A stretch of DNA of 64,000 nucleotides from NCBI GenBank assembly GCA_964345925.1, contig CAYFSP010000004.1, positions 1 to 64,000 on the forward strand, in the 5' to 3' direction. The position numbers and the translations under genes were made by a program. Position 1 is the first letter of the stretch. Every line of letters starts with the position of its first letter. The DNA is from Miniphocaeibacter sp964345925 (lineage in GTDB: Bacteria; Bacillota; Clostridia; Tissierellales; Peptoniphilaceae). A model generated the notes under the pieces. That model had not been told where the DNA came from. It saw nothing but the letters and a program-made list of their open reading frames with translations, and did not search any database. Shown in pieces: positions 55,926 to 64,000 of the stretch.

Positions 55926-56486
55926 CTATTCACTTTCAAAATAATCTTCTGCTATTATTCCATAATAAGCAGCATCAATTATTCCTTGATTACTAAAGTC
56001 TGCTTGTCTCAAAGTACCTTCATATTTCATTTTACATTTTTTCATAACTTCACCTGAACCGATATTTTTAGGATCAAACATTGATTCAACTCTATTTACT
56101 CCAACTTCTTCAAAGAAAAACTGTATTACCCTTTTTAATGCTTCAGACATTATTCCATTATTCCACCATGACTTACCAAGAGCATAACCTACATGCACCA
56201 TTTCCGTTTTCTCATCACTTTTTACAACACCTATAGTTCCAATTGGTTCCTTTATTTCCTTTAATTCTATAATCCAGTTATAATAGTTTTTGTTTTCATA
56301 TTCCTTTATCCACGAGGAAAAAACATCTCTTGTAACCATTTTATTTTCATGTGGTTTCCATCTTAAATATTTTGTTACATCAGAATCTGTAACCCAATTA
56401 CTAAAAGCATTATTAACATCGTCTAATTTGGCTTTTCTAAGTATTAACCTTTCAGTTTCCAATGTTTTAGTTCCTAAATGATTCAT
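55926..56486 (-). CDS. GNAT acetyltransferase, RimJ/RimL-like
   Basis: A 186-residue acetyltransferase. The start is 56486 (AGGAGGATATT before ATG). TLETERLILRKAKLDDVNNAF at the N-terminus, VGYALGKSWWNNGIMSEALK as the acetyl-CoA loop and NRVESMFDPKNIGSGEVMKK are typical of the RimJ/RimL group that acetylates ribosomal proteins or small amines. Monocistronic. Confidence 0.88.
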   Translation of the reverse strand: MNHLGTKTLETERLILRKAKLDDVNNAFSNWVTDSDVTKYLRWKPHENKMVTRDVFSSWIKEYENKNYYNWIIELKEIKEPIGTIGVVKSDEKTEMVHVGYALGKSWWNNGIMSEALKRVIQFFFEEVGVNRVESMFDPKNIGSGEVMKKCKMKYEGTLRQADFSNQGIIDAAYYGIIAEDYFESE

Positions 56487-56603
56487 AATATCCTCCTGCT
56501 TAAAATCTTTCAAGTACCTTTTATAAATTCTTTTTATATTGTAATACCTTTGTACTTAACTTCTAAATCATTTTCTTATTGATATTAAGATATAAAAATT
56601 ACT

Positions 56604-56825
56604 TTAATCAATTTCCCTTTCAAATATTATTTCATAACCTAGGGGAAAAAATTCTCGACTTAATGATAATTCATCAAATAGAGTTACTATTTGTTTTAAT
56701 CTCCATCCGTTTTCAGATTCTTCTAATATGATTTCCTTACAGTTTTCAAAAGCTCCATCTTCACTATCCCTTTGAAAAAAAGAAATTTTATCAACTCGAA
56801 CAAATTTATACTCATATTTCCTCAT
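56604..56825 (-). CDS. DUF4177 protein
   Basis: A 73-residue protein with the DUF4177 pattern: YEYKFVRVDKI at the N-terminus, EIILEESENGWRLKQIV and YEIIFER at the end. It starts 2 nt after the kinase stop (56827) and is probably part of the same operon. The function is unknown. Confidence 0.75.
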   Translation of the reverse strand: MRKYEYKFVRVDKISFFQRDSEDGAFENCKEIILEESENGWRLKQIVTLFDELSLSREFFPLGYEIIFEREID

Positions 56826-56826
56826 T

Positions 56827-57924
56827 TTAATCCATCTTAAATTCTATTATAAAATTATTTAATTCATTTTCATCTGAATAATATATTTCTCCACCATGTT
56901 TTTCTACAATCTTCTTGGATATAGAAAGTCCTAAATCTAAACCTCCTGATGATGATCTGGACTCGTCTCCTCTTACAAATGGATTAAATAAATTTTCTTT
57001 AGTAATACTGTCTATTAATTTTCCATCATCTGTAATTTTAAAAACCACCTTGTCTTCTTTTTCTTTTAAATCTACTTTCAGAAAATTTCCCTTATTATAT
57101 TTTACTTGATTTTCCATTAAATTATTTAAAACCCTCTTTATTAAATTCGAATCAAGTTTTAAATAAATATCCTCTTCTGGAATTTCCATTACTACTTCTA
57201 TTCCATTTCCTTCTAATTCATTATAATATTCCAATACTGTATTTCTAATTGTTTCAGAAAAATTTATCCTTTGTAAATTAATATTATAGTCAGGATCATC
57301 AAGTTTTAACATATGGTTCATCTCATCAACCAAGTAGGAAATTCTTGTAGCTTTTCTATCTATTATATCGTAATAATTTTTTTTGCTATCTTCTTCTACT
57401 AAGTCGTCTTTTAATGCAATAGAATATGATTTTATAGTTGATACAGGAGTTTTAATATCATGGGATAAGTCTAGGAGAAGCCTATTTTTTTCCTCCTCTT
57501 TTTTTATTCGTAAATCCTCTTCTCTTTCAATTTTAACTATCATATTATTAAAATTGTCCTTTNNNNNNNNNNNNNNNNNNNNNNNNNNNNNNNNNNNNNN
57601 NNNNNNNNNNNNNNNNNNNNNNNNNNNNNNNNNNNNNNNNNNNNNNNNNNNNNNNNNNNNNNTGTCCTTTTTACTGCCTATTACTTCGACAATATTATTG
57701 TTTTCGTCTAATTTTTCTACCCATCCTTTTAAATCATCTACTATAAAATCAGAATTGATCTCACCATTTAAAGAAAGATTTAAACTCTCAGTATTTAATT
57801 GTACTATTAATGTTCCACCATAAGTCCAAATAGCCATTGTCACTACTAATGATAATATAATCAATAGGGAAAAAGATATAAAGCTTCCTATAAGTTCTCT
57901 AAATAGTGTCTTTTTCTTATTCAT
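56827..57924 (-). CDS. Sensor histidine kinase with an assembly gap in the middle
   Basis: A transmembrane kinase. The first helix is at about 14-38, followed by a short outer segment to VEVIGSKKD. A 100-N gap (57563-57662) then hides the second membrane helix and most of the HAMP linker; NFNNMIVKIE resumes. The H-box DLSHDIKTPVSTI, N-box NLMENQVKYN and RGDESRSSSGGLDLGLSISKK follow. The G1 box reads DDGKLI and G2 reads GGLDLGL instead of DxGxGI and GGxGLGL, both atypical, which could lower ATP affinity. The start overlaps the regulator by 8 nt. Confidence 0.8.
   Translation of the reverse strand: MNKKKTLFRELIGSFISFSLLIILSLVVTMAIWTYGGTLIVQLNTESLNLSLNGEINSDFIVDDLKGWVEKLDENNNIVEVIGSKKDXXXXXXXXXXXXXXXXXXXXXXXXXXXXXXXXXXKDNFNNMIVKIEREEDLRIKKEEEKNRLLLDLSHDIKTPVSTIKSYSIALKDDLVEEDSKKNYYDIIDRKATRISYLVDEMNHMLKLDDPDYNINLQRINFSETIRNTVLEYYNELEGNGIEVVMEIPEEDIYLKLDSNLIKRVLNNLMENQVKYNKGNFLKVDLKEKEDKVVFKITDDGKLIDSITKENLFNPFVRGDESRSSSGGLDLGLSISKKIVEKHGGEIYYSDENELNNFIIEFKMD
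57563..57662. other. Assembly gap of 100 N
   Basis: Exactly 100 N. TGTCCTTT is present on both sides. Collapsing the two copies would keep the kinase frame but remove the second membrane helix and HAMP, so real sequence is probably missing here. Confidence 0.98.
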
Positions 57925-58597
57925 CGTCCATTACCAATTTATAGCCTAATCCCTTTACAGTCTTTATTAACTTCCTATATTCCCCTAATTTATTTCTAAT
58001 ATTACTAATATGTACCATTATAGTATTTTCATCATTAAAATAACTATCTCCCCATACAAAAGAAAACAGCTGTTCCTTTGTAAAAATTCTATTTGGATTT
58101 TTCATAAAGAGTAATAATATTTTAAATTCTGTAGAAGTTAATTCAATTATATTGTCATCTAAAATAAATTCTCCAGAATTCTCATTAATTTTAAAATTCC
58201 CCATTACTATTTCATCTTTAGCTCTAGAGTTTAAAACTTCATAATTTCTTCTTAAATGTGCTTTAACACGAGCTACAACCTCCATAGGATTATACGGCTT
58301 TGTAATATAATCATCAGCACCTAAGTCTAGACCTATTATTTTATCAAAATCCTGTGATTTTGCAGTTAACATTATTACTGGAACTTGAGAGTTCCCTCTA
58401 ATTTTTTGTAGTACCTTTATTCCGTCGACTTTTGGCATCATTATATCAAGAACTACTAAGTCGGCTTCACTATAATATTCTAATGCTTCCTGTCCATCTT
58501 TTGCCTTTATAATACTCTAATTTTCCCTTTTGAAATAGAGTTCTAAAACATCTAATAATTCAACTTCATCATCTGCAACTAAAATTTTATAATCCAT
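57917..58597 (-). pseudogene. OmpR-family response regulator with an in-frame amber codon
   Basis: From the ATG at 58597 (after AAGGATGG) it reads MDYKILVADDEVELLD to KREN, then TAG (codon 27, 58517-58519), then SIIKAKDGQEALEYY in the same frame. The phospho-Asp is in LVVLDIMMPKVDG, with MLTAKS and DDYITKPYNPMEV after. The winged helix is complete. A product starting after the stop would lack the first strand and the acidic pocket. The position of the amber is usually Tyr or Phe in the family, so a single-base change from TAT or TAC is likely. Confidence 0.85.
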
Positions 58598-58639
58598 TTT
58601 TCCATCCTTTAATTATTTATATAATTATATCATAGGAAA

Positions 58640-58663
58640 AAATAGTAGGTTTCCCTACTATTT
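58640..58663 (-). terminator. Terminator after the second ABC permease
   Basis: AAATAGTAGG and CCTACTATTT form a 10-bp stem followed by six T's on the minus strand. It separates the ABC genes from the regulator-kinase genes, which must have their own promoter in 58598-58636 (TATAAT at about 58616). Confidence 0.8.
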
Positions 58664-59414
58664 AATCATTTTTTCTTTTATATATAGGAAGTAATATTAC
58701 TGCAATTATTAAAGCCATTCCTATGTATATTATTATTTTAGAATCCAGTTTATTTTCAAAAATATAATCCTGTCCAAATTTTAAACCACCTGCTAAATTT
58801 GGTACTACTTTTAAGATAATTCCAATTACTTTTGAGAGCATTCCTTCTGTTATAGTTTTTAACATCTCAAATAAATTGTACATTGTTCCAAATATTGTAA
58901 AAATTATTCCTGCCATTGCTCCAAAAACAAATCCTCCAATATTAGAAACCATAGTGCTAACTGTAGAAATAAATAATATATTTAATGAGGATATTTAAAA
59001 TAATAAAACCATTTTATAGATTTCTACATCATTGCTATATCTAAAACTTATTACCATTATCGGTATAAATAATATTATATAGTAAATAAATGAAGATACT
59101 ATATTACCTAGTAAAATATTCAAATGATAAACTGGCTGTTTTATTCCCCTTATTAAAACAAGTTGATTTCTTCCATTTTCATATTCTCCTGGAATTCCAG
59201 AAGATGATACAAAAGCAGTGAAGATACAACCTATAAAACTAACTGTTGGTAATACTGCTTGAATTACACCTTCAAAGCTATCAATTGGTTTGTCATTTAT
59301 CTTCAATGAACCTGGTGAATAAAATAAAAATATTATTATACTCGTAATTATTCCCAAAATTGCAATATTTCTTATATTCAAATTCTTTTTTATAGTAATT
59401 TTACTTATACTCAT
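58662..59414 (-). pseudogene. ABC-2 type permease interrupted by an in-frame stop
   Basis: The start at 59414 (MSISKITIKKNLN) overlaps the ATPase end by 14 nt. The first frame runs to YKMVLLF and TAA (58995-58997); the same frame continues ISSLNILFISTVSTMVSN and on to 58662, ending LLPIYKRKND. Read through it is 250 residues with about six helices, normal for a small ABC-2 permease. A single base change (TTA to TAA) explains the stop. It contains GIPGEYENGRNQLVLIRG, the usual ABC-2 coupling segment. Confidence 0.82.
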
Positions 59415-60081
59415 AATTTCCAACCCCTTCAATAAATATTTCATCTAATGTTTTACTTGATTTATCTTTTTCCCAATTTACGACAATATTTCCTTTATTT
59501 ATAATAATTCCCTTATTACAAGTTCTTTCAATATCATTTAAAATATGTGAATTAATTACAATTGTCTTTCCATCTTTTTGTAGTTCCAATATTAAATCCA
59601 TTATAGAATTTCTACCTATAACATCTAAGTCCGATGTTGGTTCATCCAATACTAGTAGATCTGGATCTCCCAGTAGTGATTGAGCTATGGAAAGTCTCTG
59701 TTTCATTCCCTTTGAATATCCTTTTACTTTAACCTTATTATTTTCTAATCCTACAATGTCCATTACTCGTAAAATTTCTTTCCTTATTTCTTTTCTAGGA
59801 ATTCTTTGTAGTTCACAGTAGTATTTTAAATGTTCATACCCCGTTAACATATTATAAAATTCTGGTCTTTCAGGTGAATATCCCACTTTAATATTTTCTT
59901 TTAAAAATATTTCCCCTGAAGTTTTTTCTGTAATACCTAAAATCATCTTTATAGTTGTTGTCTTACCAGCTCCATTTGAACCAAGTAATGCAAATACTTC
60001 GCCATCTTCTATTTCAAAGGAAATATTGTCTACAGCAGTTTTATCTCCATATTTTTTAACTAAACTCTTAACTTCTATCAT
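59401..60081 (-). CDS. ABC transporter ATPase of the second accessory module
   Basis: A 226-residue ATPase with Walker A GSNGAGKTT (about 34-42), YSPERPEFYNMLTGYEHL, signature YSKGMKQRLSIAQS, Walker B LLVLDEPTSDLD and the switch His (INSHI). It belongs to the CcmA/BcrA-type group that pairs with ABC-2 permeases. It is intact, but its permease carries a stop. The operon precedes a regulator-kinase pair, as in peptide-antibiotic or lipid-stress modules; the substrate is unknown. Confidence 0.88.
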   Translation of the reverse strand: MIEVKSLVKKYGDKTAVDNISFEIEDGEVFALLGSNGAGKTTTIKMILGITEKTSGEIFLKENIKVGYSPERPEFYNMLTGYEHLKYYCELQRIPRKEIRKEILRVMDIVGLENNKVKVKGYSKGMKQRLSIAQSLLGDPDLLVLDEPTSDLDVIGRNSIMDLILELQKDGKTIVINSHILNDIERTCNKGIIINKGNIVVNWEKDKSSKTLDEIFIEGVGNYEYK

Positions 60082-60201
60082 TTTGTCCTCCTGTGTTTTT
60101 TATCTTAAGTACATTGTACGACTCAATATTAACGACAAATGTAAATTAACCTTAAGTTAACCTAAAGATTGTTTTGTAATTAAATATAAAAAACAAGAGA
60201 A

Positions 60202-60227
60202 AAAAACCGCCTAATACTAGGCGGTTT
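60202..60227 (-). terminator. Terminator of the 60230 gene
   Basis: AAAACCGCCTA and TAGGCGGTTTT form an 11-bp GC-containing stem with a T-rich tail on the minus strand. Confidence 0.92.
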
Positions 60228-60229
60228 TC

Positions 60230-60493
60230 TTAACTATTAATTAAATTAAAATTTGAAATATCATTTATTATATTTAATTTCTTTACTGAAATGGTCTTTT
60301 CATTTTTAAATAATACATAATCTATTTCTTCCATTAGATTTTCTAATATATTATCCACTTTTCGATCTTCTTCACTTAAATCGGCAATTGTTCTGTCTAT
60401 ACTATTTCTTAACTGAATTACCTCTTTTTTATCCAAATTTATCATTAATTGATTAACTAAATTTTTTGCTTTTTCTCTTCTTTTATTTATCAT
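60230..60493 (-). CDS. Small helical protein A (unknown)
   Basis: An 87-residue charged, helical protein. The start at 60493 follows CAGGAGG. It shows KAKNLVNQLMINLDKKEVIQL, then RTIADLSEEDRKVDNILENL and ends in FNLINS. No signal peptide, membrane helix, Cys or His cluster. It resembles the next upstream gene in layout. Function unknown. Confidence 0.6.
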   Translation of the reverse strand: MINKRREKAKNLVNQLMINLDKKEVIQLRNSIDRTIADLSEEDRKVDNILENLMEEIDYVLFKNEKTISVKKLNIINDISNFNLINS

Positions 60494-60673
60494 TTTTTCC
60501 TCCTGAAATATATACCCTATCATGTATATATTACAGAAGAAATATTATATCACGCTAGAAATTATGTCAATAATACTAGTAATATAGAAATGAATTTATT
60601 AAGTTATCGTAATTATTACTATAATATATTTCCTTTTCTAAAAATTAAAACAAAAAATTTCAAATCTTTATGA

Positions 60674-60952
60674 TTATCTGTATATATTTCTATATCCATA
60701 ATTTCTAGATAATTTTGTCAACTCCAATATTTCATTTCCATTGTCTATACTATTACTCGTTTTTCCCTCTTCCTTAAGTCTATAATAATTATTTAATAAT
60801 TTATTTATAATCACTTGAGAACTTTCTTCATTTTCCTTCAAATCGTTAATGCCCTTTTGAAATATTTCCTTAACTTGTTTATTTTCTTCTCCAGACAAAT
60901 TATTTGTAATTCTTTTTAAAATTATCTTTTCCGCTTCATGAACCGTTACCAT
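60674..60952 (-). CDS. Small helical protein B (unknown)
   Basis: A 92-residue charged, helical protein: AEKIILKRITNNLSGEENKQV, then GINDLKENEESSQVIINKLL. Start ATG 60952 after a GGAGGG-like site. It seems distantly related to the 60230 product (both have an N-L-[SD] turn, then a [IL]xDLxE turn about 20 residues later). Function unknown. Confidence 0.6.
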   Translation of the reverse strand: MVTVHEAEKIILKRITNNLSGEENKQVKEIFQKGINDLKENEESSQVIINKLLNNYYRLKEEGKTSNSIDNGNEILELTKLSRNYGYRNIYR

Positions 60953-61270
60953 ATAATACCCTCCAATTTTTCTTTAACCATTTATTTTATTAATTATATA
61001 TATTAGATTTATATATGGTATTAGTCAATAATCTAAGTCATAATCGAACTGTAGACTAAGAAATTCTTCAATTAAATATTTTTTTAGAAAACGTTTCGTC
61101 TTTTAGGGGCAAATAAACCCCATTATTTCAACAACCTTTCCTTTCTAGTAAATTACTTCATATGGCTTTGTCGATATTAAAATATCCAATTTCCCATTTT
61201 AAAACATTAAATATGTTTTTTAATTATCAAATGATTTCCTAGAAGTTAATTTATTGTAATATTTAAAACA
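60953..61270. other. Non-coding stretch before the nitroreductase terminator
   Basis: AT-rich, no convincing open frame. GGGGCAAATAAACCCC (about 61106-61121) can form a 4-bp hairpin; I see nothing else. Confidence 0.5.
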
Positions 61271-61297
61271 AAAAACATGGTTTACACCATGTTTTTT
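61271..61297 (-). terminator. Terminator of the nitroreductase gene
   Basis: AAAAACATGGT and ACCATGTTTTT with a 4-nt loop, just before the stop at 61299, with T's on the minus strand. Confidence 0.9.
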
Positions 61298-61298
61298 A

Positions 61299-62045
61299 CT
61301 AGAATTTAAATCCTTGTTCTCTAACTGAGTCCAATATGTTCGCTCTCTTTTCCGAGGCATTTTCAAGTCTACCTATAACCTGTTTGCTAAAGCTATCAAC
61401 TTTTTTATTAGCATCTCTCAAATCATAATATGTCTGCATAATTTCATCATATTCTTTTATTTCTTCACTATAGTTTTCAAATACTTTATACTCATTTTCA
61501 AATAATCTTAATTTCATATCCATTCTAGGTTTTAATTGTGGTTCTTGATTTGGATATCCAAATCCAACGCCTAGTACTGGAAATGTCAATTGTGGTAAAT
61601 TCAATATTTCTATAATTTTTTCTGTATCGTTTAAAATGGAACCTAAATATACTGCTCCTAATCCTTCAGACTCTATAGCGTTAGTCAAGTTCTGTGCTGC
61701 TAGAACAGAATCTGTAAAGCCTTGGAAAAACCTATCCATATCGTGGCTTGCTTCGTATTTTTTATTTCCAATTTCCTCTGCTATTTCATTATTTCTAAAT
61801 GCGTCAACTATAAAAATAAATAGTTCTGGCATTCTAGAAACATATTCCTGATTACATACTTCAGCAATTTTTTCTTTAATTTTTTTATCCGTAACCCTAA
61901 TGATAGAATTTGTTTGCATTCCAGTACTACTAGCAGTCCTTTGAATTACTTCTATAAAATCATTCAGCAATTCCTTAGGTACTTCCTTATCTTTAAACTC
62001 TCTAATACTTTTGTGATTTAATTGTGTTTTAATCGTATTGTTCAT
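61299..62045 (-). CDS. NfsA-like nitroreductase/flavin reductase
   Basis: A 248-residue FMN-dependent oxidoreductase. NHKSIREFKDKEVPKELL at the N-terminus is the nitroreductase signature; AAQNLTNAIESEGLGAVYLGS and FPVLGVGFGYPNQEPQLKPR are those of NfsA/FRP-type enzymes. It reduces nitro or quinone compounds with NADPH. Monocistronic. Confidence 0.9.
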   Translation of the reverse strand: MNNTIKTQLNHKSIREFKDKEVPKELLNDFIEVIQRTASSTGMQTNSIIRVTDKKIKEKIAEVCNQEYVSRMPELFIFIVDAFRNNEIAEEIGNKKYEASHDMDRFFQGFTDSVLAAQNLTNAIESEGLGAVYLGSILNDTEKIIEILNLPQLTFPVLGVGFGYPNQEPQLKPRMDMKLRLFENEYKVFENYSEEIKEYDEIMQTYYDLRDANKKVDSFSKQVIGRLENASEKRANILDSVREQGFKF

Positions 62046-62118
62046 ATTTCCATCCTTTCTTTATAATATTATCCTATATATTATTATAATCTAATAAACC
62101 TTATATATTTAAGATACC

Positions 62119-62928
62119 CTATTTTATTTCAAGTACTTTTCCCACTCCAATTTCTGGAAAATCATAGTATTTTAAAATTTCTGACTTCACTTGTAGCGAT
62201 GTACAATGACATGGATATATCATCTCTATATTGTTATCCAAAAAATAATTTATTGTATTATTTAGCCTATCATCTTTATTGAATAGATGAAATCCTCCTA
62301 TTACTCCAACTATTCTATTATCATTACAAACTCTTTTACCATGTTCTATAATATTGCAAATTCCACTATGGGAGCATCCCGTTATAATAAAAATACCATT
62401 GTCAACTTTACATACAATTGCCGAATCATCAACTAAATAATCATCTATCCATTTCCCATCTACAAGCTTTTCTCCATGCACTCTTCTCTTTTCAAATTCA
62501 TTATATTCTGGAATCTCTCCTAAGAAAATACAATTTTCCGATAATTTATATGGTTCTTTCGTACCTACAAGATTTATTCTCTCCCTTACTTCATCTGTTG
62601 TATATGGTGAGCCACAAATTTCTCCTTTAGATTTTTTCTTCATAAAAGTATCTGTGTGAGAAATTAAGTCTACATCTTTAAGTTTAAAATTTTTAAATAA
62701 TTCTTTAATTCCACCTGTATGATCATCATGCCCATGAGATATTACTATATTGGTTAAATTTTCTAAATCTATATTCATATTTTTAGCATTATTTATAAAA
62801 ACCCCTGAGTAACCTGTATCAAATAAAATTTTTAAATCATCTATTTCTATATAATAGCTTGCCCCAGGCTCGCCTAAAAAGTAATGATCTATTTTTGTGT
62901 TGTTATCCACTAAAACATTTATTTTCAA
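62119..62928 (-). CDS. Metallo-beta-lactamase-fold hydrolase (COG1237-like)
   Basis: A 269-residue enzyme. The metal site is SHGHDDHTGG at 64-73, with further ligands in TGCSHSGICNI and GGFHLF and the C-terminal PCHCTS. The long insertion and IVGVIGGFHLF motif match the MBL group annotated as 7,8-dihydropterin-6-methyl-aminobenzene-phosphate synthase-like. The true substrate is unknown in bacteria. The start at 62928 follows GGAGGA. Confidence 0.87.
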   Translation of the reverse strand: MKINVLVDNNTKIDHYFLGEPGASYYIEIDDLKILFDTGYSGVFINNAKNMNIDLENLTNIVISHGHDDHTGGIKELFKNFKLKDVDLISHTDTFMKKKSKGEICGSPYTTDEVRERINLVGTKEPYKLSENCIFLGEIPEYNEFEKRRVHGEKLVDGKWIDDYLVDDSAIVCKVDNGIFIITGCSHSGICNIIEHGKRVCNDNRIVGVIGGFHLFNKDDRLNNTINYFLDNNIEMIYPCHCTSLQVKSEILKYYDFPEIGVGKVLEIK

Positions 62929-63006
62929 TTTTCTCCTCCTCTAAATTACTATTTATATATATTATATGTTAAAATGCTTATTAAAATATATTATATGGAG
63001 GTAATT

Positions 63007-64000
63007 TTGAAAATAAAAATGATTTTAAAATACTTAATTGTTCTAATAGCTATTTTTCTTCTATACTTATTAATTGGTTCTATTATTCCAACTATTTCAA
63101 GTAAAAAAATATGTGAAAACACAAAAAATATTGTAAGTAAAACAAATTTTTATAATGAAGGTAATGTTGGCCCAGACAAAGCTACTATTATAGAAACACC
63201 TGTGGACTCTTTAAATATTAGAATGGAATTAGTCAAAACTGCAAAGAAATCTATTAATATTACCACCTATAAAATATCTGATAGTGAAAGCACAAGAGCT
63301 TTTTTAGGCGAAATTCTTAAAGCAGCCTATAAAGGTGTTAAGATAAATATAATTCTCGATGGAAAATCTTATTTCTATGGTAGAAATAACGATAATTTTC
63401 TTCAGGCTATGAATGGTCACAAAAATATTGATTGTAAAATATATAATCCTGTAAATCTTTTATCGCCTTGGGATTTTCAATTTTTACTACATGATAAATT
63501 ATTTATTGTAGATGATGAGTACCTTCTACTTGGAGGAAGAAATATTGATGAACGCCATTTTGCTCCTATGGGTTTCAAAGGTCCTGTTACTAACGACAGG
63601 GAAGTTTTCCTATACAATAACGGAAATAATAGTAAGGAAAGTGGGATTTACCAAGCTAATGAATACTTTAGTAGCCTATGGAATTATGAGAATACAAAAA
63701 AAATAGATAATGAAGATAAGAATAATTATTTAGAACTTTTAAGAGATACGACTACATCTTTTAAAGATAAAAATAAAAAATTTTATAGTAAAAGTTTAAC
63801 GGATTTTGTTGAAAGATCAGTTAATACTAATAAGGTTACATTGATTCACAATCCTATAGAGAACAAGAAAAAAGAACCTATTGTTGCTTATATTTTAGGT
63901 GAACTGTCTTTAAATGCAAAAGAATCCGTATTATTGCAAACACCTTATTCTACAGGAAATAAGGATCTTTTAAATATTATGACAGATATTTCTAAAAACT
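63007..64000 (+). CDS. Phospholipase D family protein (partial, runs off the window)
   Basis: An open frame to the window end, 331 residues seen. I start it at TTG 63007 after GGAGGT; an in-frame ATG at 63019 is 16 nt from that site. A signal anchor (about 8-30) is followed by a PLD domain with INITTYKISD and the HxKxxxxD motif in HDKLFIVDDEYLLLGGRNID. A second PLD domain probably begins at VTLIHNPIENKKK, with LLQTPYSTG near the edge. It resembles secreted or membrane-anchored PLD-like proteins similar to Cls but is more divergent. The C-terminus is not in the window. Confidence 0.85.
   Translation, partial: MKIKMILKYLIVLIAIFLLYLLIGSIIPTISSKKICENTKNIVSKTNFYNEGNVGPDKATIIETPVDSLNIRMELVKTAKKSINITTYKISDSESTRAFLGEILKAAYKGVKINIILDGKSYFYGRNNDNFLQAMNGHKNIDCKIYNPVNLLSPWDFQFLLHDKLFIVDDEYLLLGGRNIDERHFAPMGFKGPVTNDREVFLYNNGNNSKESGIYQANEYFSSLWNYENTKKIDNEDKNNYLELLRDTTTSFKDKNKKFYSKSLTDFVERSVNTNKVTLIHNPIENKKKEPIVAYILGELSLNAKESVLLQTPYSTGNKDLLNIMTDISKN

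Noticed and set aside
33790..58997. Stop-codon reassignment explaining the in-frame TAA and TAG codons
   Set aside because: TAA and TAG end many intact genes at normal positions here (for example ald and the symporter), and the internal stops affect both codons in a few accessory genes only.

Overview
The window is about 29% GC by eye, from a low-GC Gram-positive anaerobe (Bacillota). The order glmU-pth-mfd-prsA without spoVG, prs or spoVT, the CWB2-anchored hydrolase and many DUF families shared with clostridia suggest a non-sporulating relative of the Tissierellia/Peptoniphilaceae. The genus is not resolved. No rRNA, tRNA, IS element, phage or CRISPR array was seen. Two runs of exactly 100 N (30696-30795 and 57563-57662) are scaffold gaps, each inside a histidine-kinase gene.

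Layout. 0.1-5.9 kb: complete phosphate operon pstS-pstC-pstA-pstB-phoU-phoP-phoR behind a PhoP-box-like promoter. 6-12.5 kb: SH3 protein, PfkB sugar-phosphate kinase, zinc-ribbon membrane protein, an unknown gene with folA, a COG2509-like flavoprotein, and a split corA. 12.6-22.4 kb: CmpB-like membrane protein, glycogen phosphorylase, ddl-murF-DUF188, alanine dehydrogenase, dicarboxylate/glutamate symporter, RmlD-like reductase. 22.5-29.7 kb: Na+-exporter-like ABC pair, broken DUF3841 gene, CadC-like repressor with metal ATPase, secreted glucosaminidase with CWB2 repeats. 29.8-40.6 kb: accessory region with a decayed Bce-type ABC/two-component module, a relic of a cell-wall-binding repeat protein, a frameshifted Crp/Fnr regulator, an ABC-F gene with a structured leader, and three tandem related lipoproteins (two frame-disrupted). 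40.7-50.4 kb: housekeeping block hup, prsA, mfd, pth, glmU, then murC and threonine aldolase. 50.4-64 kb: flavin-binding paralogs, cardiolipin synthase, DUF1624 protein, a kdgK with a stop codon, acetyltransferases, a second decayed ABC/two-component module, two small helical proteins, nitroreductase, metallo-beta-lactamase-fold protein and the start of a phospholipase D protein.

The most striking property is the density and placement of gene lesions. Eleven genes carry a frameshift, in-frame stop or deletion: corA, DUF3841, the DUF3100/bceA fusion (two genes), bceB, crp, two lipoproteins, kdgK, a GNAT gene and the second module's regulator and permease (the exact count depends on whether the fusion is one event or two genes). 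Many sit at short TA or A6 tracts, where one repeat unit restores the frame. None fall in the long core genes (mfd, glgP, murF, murC, glmU, pst). This pattern fits decay or slipped-strand phase variation of accessory surface and signalling genes better than uniform sequencing error, though errors at homopolymers are not excluded. I did not find a wholly new multi-gene system. The best candidates for undescribed biology are the ABC-F leader and the slippage-prone accessory genes.
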